DNA from: Algoriphagus iocasae
GTDB taxonomy: Bacteria; Bacteroidota; Bacteroidia; Cytophagales; Cyclobacteriaceae
Direction of reading: 5' to 3'
Length of the DNA: 64,000 nt
NCBI RefSeq assembly: GCF_014206875.1
Contig: NZ_JACIJO010000003.1
Coordinates: 948,660-1,012,659, forward strand
Shown here: positions 26,907 to 35,763 of the stretch, one piece after another
Layout: each line of letters begins with the position of its first letter
How positions within the stretch are numbered: the stretch's first letter is position 1
Program-made: the position numbers and the translations under genes
The notes under the pieces: generated by a model
What the model saw: only the letters and a program-made list of their open reading frames with translations
The model's database searches: none
What the model was told of the DNA's origin: nothing

Positions 26907-27238
26907 AATAGCTTTTTGTTTAAAATTGTAATAATAGGTTGATGGGCTTATACTCCCAGTTAGTAATAATAGTAACTTTAAAACCCTTAAAGAAGCCTTT
27001 TTCAATTGATTTTTTAGAATTTCTCTAATTGTCTTGGTTTAAGACAAATAAATATAACTATCTGAAGAAATTATAAGTTTTCTACCATATTGTTTTAGCC
27101 TAGATTTCTGAATTCCGATGATTTTTTTTTCGATTTTTTCTTAATATTTAATTTGTAGGGCATTTATTTCAATACTGGTATTTTTCCTTCTTTCAAAATT
27201 TACTTTTCTTGCGCCTTAAAATTTTTAAATCACCACCC

Positions 27239-28621
27239 ATGAAAGCCTGGCAGTTAATCAAAGATGCGATCCAGGGGAAAGAGCAGGATTATACCAAACT
27301 TTCTTTAAAAACAGCAATTTTCGTTTTGGCGATTCCAATGATTTTGGAGATGATGATGGAGTCACTCTTCGCTATCGTGGATATCTTTTTTGTGGCTAAA
27401 CTTGGAGAAAATGCAATTGCAACAGTCGGACTTACCGAATCAGTTATTGTAATTGTTTATGCCATGGGCTTTGGGATCAGTATGGCCGCAACGGCATTGG
27501 TGGCAAGAAGATTTGGAGAAAAGGAATACAAAGAAGCAGGTGCTGCTGCTTTTCAACTTTTAGTAGTAGGAGGAACAATCGCTATTTTATTAGGTGGCCT
27601 TGGATGGATATTTGCGCCAGATATTTTAGGATTGATGGGAGCAGAGCAAGATGTGATTGATTCAGGTGTGAATTTTACCAGAATTGTTTTTGCTGGAAAT
27701 ATTGCCATTCTTTTACTTTTTATGCTAAATGGAGCTTTTAGAGGTGCTGGGCAGGCCCATCATGCCATGCGTTCATTATGGATTTCGAATGGCTTCAATA
27801 TAATATTGGATCCCATTTTCATATTTGGTTTTGGCAACTGGACAGGCTGGGGCCTAGAAGGAGCGGCCATAGCTACAACACTTGGAAGATCTTTGGGAGT
27901 TATTTACCAACTCTATCATTTATTTAATGGCAAACATAAGCTGACCATTATCAAGGAAAATATGATGATCTCTTGGGCTTTGGTCAAAAAAATCATGGAC
28001 ATCGCTATCGGTGGAATGGGACAATTTTTAATTGATTCTGTTTCTTGGATTGCTTTGACTAGAATGAATGCAGAATTCGGTTCATCATCGCTTGCAGGTT
28101 ATACAATTGCCTTTAGGGTTTTGATGTTTACCTTGATGCCTGCATGGGGACTATCTGGTGCCGCAGCAACTTTAGTTGGACAAAACTTGGGTGCCAAGCA
28201 AATCGATAGGGCTGAGAAAGCAGTTTGGCTCACTACCAAATACACAGTGATATTTATGGGTTCGGTCACTGGAATTTATTTACTATTTCATACCCAACTC
28301 GCTGGTTTTTTTACAGATATTCCAGAAGTTCAGGCAATTGCTGCTCAAGGCCTTTGGGTAATTGTTTTGGGCTATGTGTTTTTTGCGGTTGGAATGGTTC
28401 TAACACAGGCATTTAATGGTGCCGGAGATACCAAAACCCCCGCATATATTAATATTGGAGTGCTTTGGTTTTTAGAAGTTCCTCTGGCCTATGTACTAGC
28501 ATTTTCTTTCGAACTAGGTTATTTGGGAATATTTATAGCCATTGCTTTTGCCCATTCTTTTCATGCTTTGGTAGCACTCTACTTCTTCAGAAAAGGAAAG
28601 TGGAAGACCATGGAGGTATAA
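27239..28621 (+). CDS. MATE-family efflux transporter
   Basis: A 460-residue polytopic protein with about 12 transmembrane helices in two similar halves, matching Na+- or H+-coupled MATE exporters (PMILEMMMESLFAIVDIFFVAKLG; GQNLGAKQIDRAEKAVW; NGAGDTKTP). The ATG at 27239 is preferred to an upstream TTG. Substrate unknown. It lies 120 bp before a sugar-porter gene on the same strand. Confidence 0.92.
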   Translation: MKAWQLIKDAIQGKEQDYTKLSLKTAIFVLAIPMILEMMMESLFAIVDIFFVAKLGENAIATVGLTESVIVIVYAMGFGISMAATALVARRFGEKEYKEAGAAAFQLLVVGGTIAILLGGLGWIFAPDILGLMGAEQDVIDSGVNFTRIVFAGNIAILLLFMLNGAFRGAGQAHHAMRSLWISNGFNIILDPIFIFGFGNWTGWGLEGAAIATTLGRSLGVIYQLYHLFNGKHKLTIIKENMMISWALVKKIMDIAIGGMGQFLIDSVSWIALTRMNAEFGSSSLAGYTIAFRVLMFTLMPAWGLSGAAATLVGQNLGAKQIDRAEKAVWLTTKYTVIFMGSVTGIYLLFHTQLAGFFTDIPEVQAIAAQGLWVIVLGYVFFAVGMVLTQAFNGAGDTKTPAYINIGVLWFLEVPLAYVLAFSFELGYLGIFIAIAFAHSFHALVALYFFRKGKWKTMEV

Positions 28622-28741
28622 AGATGGTCCTCAATTTTTCTATTTAGGAGTATTCAACCCGATAGTTCAGGATGGTCAAAAGGATATTTCACTGAATTTT
28701 TAAACTGAATCCTTATCTTTTTAGACCAAACCCAAAAACCT

Positions 28742-30160
28742 ATGTCGAACCCAGCGCCTTCCTACCCATTATTCGAATATAACCAGCGATATATCTGGCT
28801 AATTAGTTTGACAGCTGCATTAGGAGGGTTTTTATTTGGTTATGATTGGGTGGTCATCGGAGGAGCAAAACCATTTTATGAGCCATATTTCAATATAACT
28901 TCTGTATCTGACCAAGGCTGGGGTACAAGTTCGGCTTTAGTAGGGTGTATGCTAGGAGCGATTTTATGCATTATCCTCAGTGATAAATTAGGAAGGAGAA
29001 GGCTTTTGATTTTTTCTGGATTTCTGTTTTCACTTTCTGCTTTTGGAACAGCTCTATCAGAAACATTTTGGTGGTTTAATGCTTATCGAATTATAGGAGG
29101 GATTGCGATGGGAATCGCCCTCAATCTTTCCCCTTTATATATCGCCGAGATTTCTCCTCCAGAAAAGCGAGGGATGTTTGTGACTATCAATCAGCTTCTC
29201 GTGATGATTGGAGTGCTATTGGCTCAAGTATGTAATTGGCAGATTTCATTAGTAGATACCAGTCTTCCTGAAAATGCCAACTTTGAGGTAATAGCTGCCA
29301 GCTGGAGCGGTCAAACGGGTTGGAGATGGATGTTTGGAGCTGAAATTATACCAGCGATGTTGTTTTTTCTATTGATGTTTTTAGTGCCAGAGAGTGCTCG
29401 TTGGTTGGTAAAGAATAACCAAGAAGAACAAGCCAGAAAGGTTTTAGAAAAAATTGGCGGGAGAAGTTACAGCGATATTTCCATTTCTGAGATTAAAACT
29501 ACGTTGGCAGAAGGCGATTTAGGAAAAGTTCACTTTCAAGATTTGCTTAAAAAACCTCTTCCAAAATTGATAGGAATTGGGATTTTTCTGGCCTTTCTAC
29601 AACAATGGTCCGGAGTCAATGTAGTGATCTATTATGCTGCGGATATTTTTCAGGCTGCAGGATATAACCTAAAGCAGATGATGTTGAATATTGTCGTAAT
29701 TGGTGGAGTGATGGTGCTTTCTGTCTTTATCACAATTTTCACGGTAGATAAATTTGGCAGGAAAAAGCTCCTCTTAATTGGAACAGGAGCGATGGCTATT
29801 TTATATGGATTAATCGGATACTCCTTTTCTGTTGATCAGGGAGGTTGGGTCATCGTATTGCTAGTATTGACTAACGTGATGTTTTACTCTTTCACTTTGG
29901 CTCCTTTGCTTTGGGTAGTTCTATCCGAAATTTTTCCAACAAGAATTCGTGGTGCAGCCATTTCAATAGGGGCATTGGCACATTGGGTTGGAAATTTTAC
30001 ATTGACTTATTTCTTTCCGGCGATTAAAGAAAATCTTGGCTGGGCCAATAATTTCTGGTTGTATGGATTGATCTGTGCTTTTGGTTTTGTTGTGGTTTAT
30101 TTGGTTTTGCCTGAGACAAAAGGTAAATCATTGGAAGATTTAGAAAAAGAACTGGTTTAG
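28742..30160 (+). CDS. Sugar porter family MFS transporter
   Basis: A 472-residue, 12-helix sugar:H+ symporter. Family signatures include GGFLFGYDWVVIGGA, DKLGRRRLL, PESARWLVKNNQ, QQWSGVNVVIYYA, DKFGRKKLLLIG and the C-terminal PETKGKSLEDLE. It would import a hexose or pentose. No sugar-specific enzyme is in the same operon, so its substrate cannot be told. Confidence 0.92.
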   Translation: MSNPAPSYPLFEYNQRYIWLISLTAALGGFLFGYDWVVIGGAKPFYEPYFNITSVSDQGWGTSSALVGCMLGAILCIILSDKLGRRRLLIFSGFLFSLSAFGTALSETFWWFNAYRIIGGIAMGIALNLSPLYIAEISPPEKRGMFVTINQLLVMIGVLLAQVCNWQISLVDTSLPENANFEVIAASWSGQTGWRWMFGAEIIPAMLFFLLMFLVPESARWLVKNNQEEQARKVLEKIGGRSYSDISISEIKTTLAEGDLGKVHFQDLLKKPLPKLIGIGIFLAFLQQWSGVNVVIYYAADIFQAAGYNLKQMMLNIVVIGGVMVLSVFITIFTVDKFGRKKLLLIGTGAMAILYGLIGYSFSVDQGGWVIVLLVLTNVMFYSFTLAPLLWVVLSEIFPTRIRGAAISIGALAHWVGNFTLTYFFPAIKENLGWANNFWLYGLICAFGFVVVYLVLPETKGKSLEDLEKELV

Positions 30161-30213
30161 AAAAGAACCTGAGCTTCTATTTAAAATCCTTAATTTCGCA
30201 TCAAAATAAAACC

Positions 30214-30675
30214 ATGAGCAACAACGATATCTTCAGAAGTCTTCGCTACACCTTCGATTTAAATGATTTTTTAATGATTGAAATTTTTGGAATGGCAGGA
30301 GTAGAAGTGGATCGACCTACAGTTTCCAGTTGGTTGAAAAAGGATGACGATGAGGAGTTTAAGCCTATTTACGATAAAGATTTAGCTGCATTCCTGAATG
30401 GCTTTATCATCCTAAAACGTGGTAAAAAAGATGGGCAAGATCCCGTAAATGAAAAAAGTCTAAGCAATAATCAAGTTTTGAGAAAGCTGAAAATTGCTTT
30501 GAATATGATCGATGAGGATATGCTGAATATTCTTAAGACAGCCGAATTCAGACTTTCCAAACATGAATTGAGTGCTTTTTTCAGAAATCCTAGCCAGAGC
30601 CAATACAGAGATTGCAAAGACCAGGTTTTGCGTAATTTCTTAAGAGGTCTTCAGTTGACTTATAGACCAAATTAA
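30214..30675 (+). CDS. DUF1456 (YehS-like) protein
   Basis: A 153-residue protein with two similar halves, each of about 70 residues (MSNNDIFRSLRYTFDLND... and LSNNQVLRKLKIALNMIDED...), as in the YehS/DUF1456 family. Function unknown. Its stop codon overlaps that of the convergent YwbE-like gene by 4 nt in the sequence TTAA. Confidence 0.88.
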   Translation: MSNNDIFRSLRYTFDLNDFLMIEIFGMAGVEVDRPTVSSWLKKDDDEEFKPIYDKDLAAFLNGFIILKRGKKDGQDPVNEKSLSNNQVLRKLKIALNMIDEDMLNILKTAEFRLSKHELSAFFRNPSQSQYRDCKDQVLRNFLRGLQLTYRPN

Positions 30676-30890
30676 TCTTCTTCTGGAAAAACTTCCTTGA
30701 CTCTTCCTACTTCACCTGTATCGAGCATCACTTTGATGCCGTGTGGATGGGAAGGGGAGCTGGTCAATATTCTTTTGACAAAACCTTCTGTTAATTCGCC
30801 GGATCGTTGATGATGTTTTTGGACAATGCTCACCTCATCACCTATCTGTATGTTCTTTCTGATGTTTCCTGTAAGTGAATTTCTACTCAT
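30672..30890 (-). CDS. YwbE-family (DUF2196) small protein
   Basis: A 72-residue protein with the conserved YwbE pattern (NIQIGDEVSIVQKHHQRSGELTEG in outline, HPHGIKVMLDTGEVGRV). Function unknown. The ATG at 30890 is chosen; a TTG two codons earlier is less likely. It shares the TTAA stop overlap with the DUF1456 gene and has no space for a terminator. Confidence 0.88.
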   Translation of the reverse strand: MSRNSLTGNIRKNIQIGDEVSIVQKHHQRSGELTEGFVKRILTSSPSHPHGIKVMLDTGEVGRVKEVFPEED

Positions 30891-31033
30891 ACCCAAAATT
30901 AGTAGATCAATGTCTCTACAATTAAAATTTTCATGATTATTTAGAAAATTCTGTAGCGTTTTATAATTAGTTACGTAGTTAGTTATGAGATGTGAATCTC
31001 TTGTTTTTTATCCTTTTTTATCAAACTCTTCAT

Positions 31034-31504
31034 ATGAAACAAAATTTACTATTTACTGGACTTCTTTTATTTTTTGCCTTTGGCTGTAATAAAGAAGATG
31101 ATATTATTCCAAGCAATCAGTTGCAGGGGAAATATGAATTTAAGTTGGAAAAAGTTGGCAATAATTACGAGATGGACTTCGTGAATACGCTTGACTTTAA
31201 ATCTGATGGAACCGTTTATGGAGAAGCTTTTACTACTAAAGCTGGCACAGAAGAAGTACTCGGGTATAGGTACTATTTCAATGGAGAGTATGAAATTGAA
31301 GATGAAAAAGTTACCATTACATCCACAGAATCTTTTCATAATAATTTGATGGATACTTTCTTTGCTCCTAAAAGTGATTTAGTTTATGAAGAGGGAGGAA
31401 TGGCATCAGAAGAATATTTCATCAAGGATGAGTTTCAAACACTTCAGATTATTTGTCCAGCCAATGTAAATTGTTTAAATGTGGTTTATAAAAAACTCAA
31501 TTAA
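31034..31504 (+). CDS. Tandem lipoprotein A (unknown function)
   Basis: A 156-residue predicted lipoprotein: signal peptide ending F-A-F-G-C with lipidation at Cys18. The body (QGKYEF...LDFKSDGTVYG...LGYRYYFNGEYEIED) looks all-beta, perhaps lipocalin-like, and ends in I-C-P-A-N-V-N-C, a C-x5-C pair. It is the first of three tandem paralogues. The ATG at 31034 is chosen over an upstream GTG as it gives the clean signal peptide. Confidence 0.78.
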   Translation: MKQNLLFTGLLLFFAFGCNKEDDIIPSNQLQGKYEFKLEKVGNNYEMDFVNTLDFKSDGTVYGEAFTTKAGTEEVLGYRYYFNGEYEIEDEKVTITSTESFHNNLMDTFFAPKSDLVYEEGGMASEEYFIKDEFQTLQIICPANVNCLNVVYKKLN

Positions 31505-31514
31505 TAAATAAGTT

Positions 31515-31997
31515 ATGAAAAACAGGTTTTACATACTGATTGCTCTTATTGCGCTGCTGTCTTCTTGTAAGAATGAAGATGAGCTAAGTCCTTCAAAAGC
31601 TGTATTGGGTGTATATCAAAAAGTTGACGTGGACTTTAATGATGAATTATCCCTTTTTAGAACCTTTGAATTAAAAGCTGGAAATAAGGTTGTTTTTCAA
31701 GGTTTTTTTAGGGAAAAAGGGGAGTCTGAAATATTAGGATACCAGTTTTATTTCGAAGGCACTTACACTTTGGAAGACGATGTTGTGGTGATGGATTATG
31801 AAAACACTTTCGTATTATCTGATCCGGATATTACTTATGTTCCTAAAGAGGAATTGCCTCAGATAGAAAGGGATTTTACTTTAGATGATCGGTATAAGGT
31901 TTCAGAAGATTACCAGGAATTAAGTTATATATGTCCACCTAATGCGTTTTGTGCACCGCCGGTTCCCTTTGTTAAAGTCCCGCCAATTAGTGGGTAA
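31515..31997 (+). CDS. Tandem lipoprotein B (unknown function)
   Basis: A 160-residue lipoprotein with lipobox L-L-S-S-C (Cys18), paralogous to its neighbours: V-L-G-V-Y start, E-I-L-G-Y-Q-F-Y-F-E-G-T-Y-T-L core and the I-C-P-P-N-A-F-C tail. It begins 10 bp after gene A, so the two are probably co-transcribed. A terminator hairpin follows. Confidence 0.78.
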   Translation: MKNRFYILIALIALLSSCKNEDELSPSKAVLGVYQKVDVDFNDELSLFRTFELKAGNKVVFQGFFREKGESEILGYQFYFEGTYTLEDDVVVMDYENTFVLSDPDITYVPKEELPQIERDFTLDDRYKVSEDYQELSYICPPNAFCAPPVPFVKVPPISG

Positions 31998-32009
31998 ACA
32001 ATAATTATG

Positions 32010-32046
32010 AAGCTGCTTTTAGAAATGAAAGCAGCTTTTTTATTTT
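32010..32046 (+). terminator. Hairpin terminator after lipoprotein B
   Basis: A 10-bp stem (AAGCTGCTTT with AAAGCAGCTT, 8-nt loop) is followed by a long T-rich run. Confidence 0.85.
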
Positions 32047-32101
32047 TCAATTGGTTTCTGATTTTCAGGAAAATACCCTAGCTTTTAACAAAGAACAGAT
32101 C

Positions 32102-32566
32102 ATGAAACTAAACTCTCTCTATTTTTTACTATTGGGCTCAGTACTTTTTTCATGTATTGAGGAGAAAAAAGAATTAGATGCCAATGTTGCAGTCTTGGGC
32201 AAATATGTATTTGAAATCAAAGGGAGCAGTTTTGATTTGATCAATAGTATAGACCTTAAACCTGGAGGGAATGTTGTTGGATCTGGAATAATACAGAATA
32301 GCGAAGAGTCAGAGGATCTAGGGTTTAATTATTACTTCACCGGAACTTACACGATAGAGGAAGATGTGATCTCTATTTTTCAAGAATCTTACTTTCAAGT
32401 TGGGGAGGCAGGTAAATTATTTGACAATCGGGATCAATTGGTTTTAGTACAAACTAGATCCGCAAGCTCAGATTATCTTATACAATCTAATTTTACAGAG
32501 TTGCATTATATATGCCCTCCAAATGCGATATGTTTGGATGAAACGATTTTTGTAAAAGAAAAATAA
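32102..32566 (+). CDS. Tandem lipoprotein C (unknown function)
   Basis: A 154-residue lipoprotein (lipobox V-L-F-S-C, Cys18) related to A and B: V-A-V-L-G-K-Y-V-F start, D-L-G-F-N-Y-Y-F-T-G-T-Y-T-I core and I-C-P-P-N-A-I-C tail. The ATG at 32102 is chosen for its signal peptide. A terminator precedes it, so it has its own promoter or relies on readthrough. Confidence 0.78.
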   Translation: MKLNSLYFLLLGSVLFSCIEEKKELDANVAVLGKYVFEIKGSSFDLINSIDLKPGGNVVGSGIIQNSEESEDLGFNYYFTGTYTIEEDVISIFQESYFQVGEAGKLFDNRDQLVLVQTRSASSDYLIQSNFTELHYICPPNAICLDETIFVKEK

Positions 32567-32598
32567 AGGCTGCCTCGATCACGATGGCAGCCTTTTTT
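32565..32598 (+). terminator. Hairpin terminator after lipoprotein C
   Basis: A 10-bp stem (AAAGGCTGCC with GGCAGCCTTT, 11-nt loop) is followed by a T-run, directly after the stop codon. Confidence 0.87.
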
Positions 32599-32779
32599 GT
32601 TGGTTTGTTCTCTTAAATTTTTATGTAGATCCGCTTTCTTATCATTAGCCAAAGAAAAAAAGGTTAGAAGTATATTTCAACGTGCTTTGTACTGAGGACT
32701 TTTGTCGGTGGACGATAATCCGCGACTTTCTAAACTCATTTATTAACTACTGGTACCATTGCGGATAATCATATAAATT

Positions 32780-33028
32780 TTAATTGTCTTGAGGGATTGT
32801 TAACAACAGCCCGATTAAGTCTTTTGGTGTTTTTACCTCTCCAAGTAATTCATCTTGAAAAATGACCTGAAGTTGGAATTCCAACTCGAAAATCAATCCA
32901 TTTATGAAAATGGGATCCATATTTAATTGCTGGATAAAGTTGGCATTTTTCTGTTTTCCTGCCAGATAAATTCCATAAGAATGAAATACCTCAATGGCCT
33001 TTTTTAATACAGTAAATTGTTGGTTCAT
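32780..33028 (-). CDS. Second acyl-carrier-protein-like protein without the serine
   Basis: An 82-residue paralogue of the protein at 21543-21773. Shared pattern: Y-G-I-x-L-A/K-G-K, F-x-x-x-L-x-M-D-x-x-F-I-x-G-L-I-F-x-L-E, then an acidic loop and a V-x-x-P-x-x-L-I-x-L-L end. The ACP serine position holds Pro39. It stands alone between a terminator region and minus-strand genes. Function unknown. Confidence 0.65.
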   Translation of the reverse strand: MNQQFTVLKKAIEVFHSYGIYLAGKQKNANFIQQLNMDPIFINGLIFELEFQLQVIFQDELLGEVKTPKDLIGLLLTIPQDN

Positions 33029-33203
33029 AGTAGATTGGTTTAGATAGTTGTAAGTGTTTCTGTGAATTGGTATTTATTACGAAAATTTTTTAATTATGGA
33101 TTTGAATTACAAAATTAAAATTTGTTAAGCTTCCAAATTGGTAACAAATGTCACTCCCAAATGGGTTTAACAGCATTTCTACAGAACGATTTTAGGGAAA
33201 ACA

Positions 33204-33237
33204 AAAAATGCTCCTGCCAGAAGCGAAGAGCATTTTT
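33204..33237 (-). terminator. Hairpin terminator after the 33300 gene
   Basis: A 10-bp stem (AAAAATGCTC with GAGCATTTTT, 14-nt loop) lies downstream of the minus-strand gene ending at 33300. Confidence 0.7.
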
Positions 33238-33299
33238 GACATAAACCATGAAGCTGCTTTTTGATTTTTTTGATGAATTGGAATTACATTTTCACCAGC

Positions 33300-33785
33300 T
33301 TATTTACTGATTCTATCCTGTAGGATTCCTATCCATTTCTTAGCGATAGCCTTTTCAGCTGTCATAGAAGGGAAAAGTTTTTGGTCGTATATCTCCAGCA
33401 TTTTGGCTGGGTGATTTGTATCCAGAAATTGAAGTTTTACCCCTAGGTAATCTATGACCTCATGCTTCAATCGTCCAGTTCCAATGCTATGGGAATGCTC
33501 GTGAATACTGATGTTTTTCACCTCTTTCAAATCGATAATGGTTTGCAATGGATAATTGCCATTGCGGAAATAAATGAGTTTGTTGTTTTCTGAGTCAAAA
33601 CCCATCTGATGGTTTTTCCATTTTTCGACTTTGGATAGTTTAAAATTATTTTGGGTTATAAAATCCTGAAAGTTTACTGTTTTAGGAAGATTTTGAAAAT
33701 TGAATTTGGTGTAGGCAAAAGGTATAGCTAAGCCCACGACTAGGAAAAATGAAACCATAAGGTTCACTGATTCTGAGTGTATCAT
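33300..33785 (-). CDS. Membrane-anchored protein of unknown function
   Basis: A 161-residue protein not assigned to a family. It has one N-terminal hydrophobic segment (about 8-25, MVSFFLVVGLAIPFAY) then a soluble part with beta-rich strings (KLIYFRNGNYPLQTIIDLKEVKNISI), suggesting a PH-like or beta-sandwich domain. It lies 65 bp after the 33851 gene on the same strand and may share its transcript. Confidence 0.6.
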   Translation of the reverse strand: MIHSESVNLMVSFFLVVGLAIPFAYTKFNFQNLPKTVNFQDFITQNNFKLSKVEKWKNHQMGFDSENNKLIYFRNGNYPLQTIIDLKEVKNISIHEHSHSIGTGRLKHEVIDYLGVKLQFLDTNHPAKMLEIYDQKLFPSMTAEKAIAKKWIGILQDRISK

Positions 33786-33850
33786 GTTGTATTTGGTTAG
33801 TGTTAATAAATTGAAATCCAGCTTTTTAAGCTATCGGGATTTAATCAACA

Positions 33851-34207
33851 CTACCAAGTATAGAAAAAATGGAAATAGGTCTGCTTTACATCAAAAAGAG
33901 GAACTGATTTTTTGAATTTAGCAGAAAGAACAGCATTGGTTCTCGAATCTAGATGGAATGGAATCCATGAATTTGTAACTGATCCAATCAGCTTAAGAAC
34001 CGTTTGAATCCCAGGGATCTCAACTGATTCTTCCAGTATGGTGTTTAATGCAATTGGAGAAGAAGAATAGGTGGGCTGATGCCAACCATCTTCTGAATTA
34101 CTTTCTTGATGAAATTCTGGACTGGAAGTACCAAGCGAAAAAACAGAAAGCAATAACAGGAAAAGACCTGATGCTAAGACTGTGCTATGGAGGTACTTGC
34201 TTTTCAT
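33851..34207 (-). CDS. Secreted or membrane protein of unknown function
   Basis: A 118-residue protein with an N-terminal signal or anchor (about 8-28, VLASGLFLLLLSVFSLG) and no family I can name. The rest is polar, ending in aromatic residues (YFHFFYTW). It sits 62 bp after the GH32 gene stop on the same strand. Confidence 0.55.
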   Translation of the reverse strand: MKSKYLHSTVLASGLFLLLLSVFSLGTSSPEFHQESNSEDGWHQPTYSSSPIALNTILEESVEIPGIQTVLKLIGSVTNSWIPFHLDSRTNAVLSAKFKKSVPLFDVKQTYFHFFYTW

Positions 34208-34269
34208 TTTGAGGAATATTCAATGAAAATTTGGAGATTAAATTTTAAATAGTCAAACCGTTGATCAAA

Positions 34270-35757
34270 CTATTTTTCCAAAGGGAATAATTTTGCATTT
34301 TTTAAGTTTTCGGAGAGCTCCACTTTCTTCCATGGGCTATTTGGAAAAACGTTTGAAGTCATTACCAACTCTCCTTCGTTTACAAAGAGTTCAACGGAAT
34401 GGGCATCCAGAAAGATTTGTATTTTTTCTGCTTTCCAGCTCATAGGGGCAGAATGGATCGTAGCAAAGTCAGAATTGAAATTGGAAATGCCACTTTGAGA
34501 TCGATCTATGGAGACCAAACCAAATTCTTTTGAAATAATGATTTGTTCACCTAACTCATTGCTGATTTTTATTGAAAATTCATCTTGATCTTTGAGTTCT
34601 GCTTTAAGTTCAACAGCTATTCCTGGTAGGTTTGAGGATTCGGAAAACTCATACCATCCTTGTTCTAACTTTGCTAATTCTTCTGCAGGCACAGATTTCA
34701 GTAGCAAAGTGCCGTCAATATCAAACAAGCTTAACTCTCGGGGAATAGTCATGGCCGATCTCCATTTTTCAGTAGGAACTTGATTGGCGTAAAGCCAATT
34801 ACTCATCCATCCTATCATCAAAGTTCTATTTTGGGATGATGGGATATTACTCCAAGTGACGCCAGCATAATTATCAGGTCCATAATCCATCCATCGAATC
34901 ATGGTGTCGTCGGGAGTGAATGTTCCATTGTTGAAATTACCAATGAAATATTGGGTTGCTGATCCTTTTTGTGGTCCTCCTGGATTAATGCTGACCAAAA
35001 GGACATATTTATCTTCCCCAGATGGAGTTTTCATCAGAATTAGGTCTGGACATTCCCAAACGCCTCCATGAGCGCCAATTCCCTTTCCAAATTCCCCGCT
35101 TTTCTTCCAATGTATTAAATCCTCTGAACTGAAAAATTCTATATGATCGGCAACTGCCAAAGTCATTACCCAAATTGGATTTCCAGCATCATCTTTTTGT
35201 AAGGAGACTTTGGGATCTCTGAAGTCTTTGATTCCCGGATTTTTTAAAACTGGATTTCCCTCGTATTTCGTCCAAGTTCTTCCTTTATCCAAAGAATAGG
35301 CAATACCCTGAGTTTGGAAATCAATCTCGCCATTTCTTTCACCTACAGGATCATGGTAGGTGTAGATTGCCACGATTGGAGGATTTTCCTTTGAGCCAAA
35401 TCCAGAAGTATTTTCCAAATCCACTACTGCTGATCCAGAGAAAATATATCCAAGACTATCTGGTTCAATGGCAATTGGTAAATGTTCCCAATTCACTAAG
35501 TCTTTGGAAACTGCATGACCCCAATGCATCGGTCCCCAAATTGTGCTGTCAGGATAATGTTGGTAAAAAAGATGGTATTCATCCTCATAAAAAAACATCC
35601 CATTTGGATCATTCATCCATGCTTCTTCAGGTGTGAAATGGTAAACTGGTCGAAATTTTTCTATTGAATCGTCTTTAAAAATGATCTCATTTTTTTGGGT
35701 GCAGGAAAAAATAAGAGACATAGCCAGTAAAAAAGGTGAAAGTTGTTGGGATTTCAT
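34270..35757 (-). CDS. GH32 fructan hydrolase (levanase/fructanase-like lipoprotein)
   Basis: A 495-residue lipoprotein (lipobox I-F-S-C, Cys19) of glycoside hydrolase family 32, which cleaves beta-fructosides such as levan, inulin or sucrose. The five-blade propeller carries the nucleophile in WMNDPNG (Asp50), the transition-state stabiliser in FRDP (Asp181) and the acid/base in WECPD (Glu235); a C-terminal beta-sandwich follows. It lies 6 bp after a glycosyltransferase gene. No SusCD pair is close, so polymer capture is not shown. Confidence 0.92.
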   Translation of the reverse strand: MKSQQLSPFLLAMSLIFSCTQKNEIIFKDDSIEKFRPVYHFTPEEAWMNDPNGMFFYEDEYHLFYQHYPDSTIWGPMHWGHAVSKDLVNWEHLPIAIEPDSLGYIFSGSAVVDLENTSGFGSKENPPIVAIYTYHDPVGERNGEIDFQTQGIAYSLDKGRTWTKYEGNPVLKNPGIKDFRDPKVSLQKDDAGNPIWVMTLAVADHIEFFSSEDLIHWKKSGEFGKGIGAHGGVWECPDLILMKTPSGEDKYVLLVSINPGGPQKGSATQYFIGNFNNGTFTPDDTMIRWMDYGPDNYAGVTWSNIPSSQNRTLMIGWMSNWLYANQVPTEKWRSAMTIPRELSLFDIDGTLLLKSVPAEELAKLEQGWYEFSESSNLPGIAVELKAELKDQDEFSIKISNELGEQIIISKEFGLVSIDRSQSGISNFNSDFATIHSAPMSWKAEKIQIFLDAHSVELFVNEGELVMTSNVFPNSPWKKVELSENLKNAKLFPLEK

Positions 35758-35763
35758 GCAAAG

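Noticed and set aside
30888..30896. TTG start for the YwbE-like gene
   Set aside because: An ATG two codons later fits the family start.
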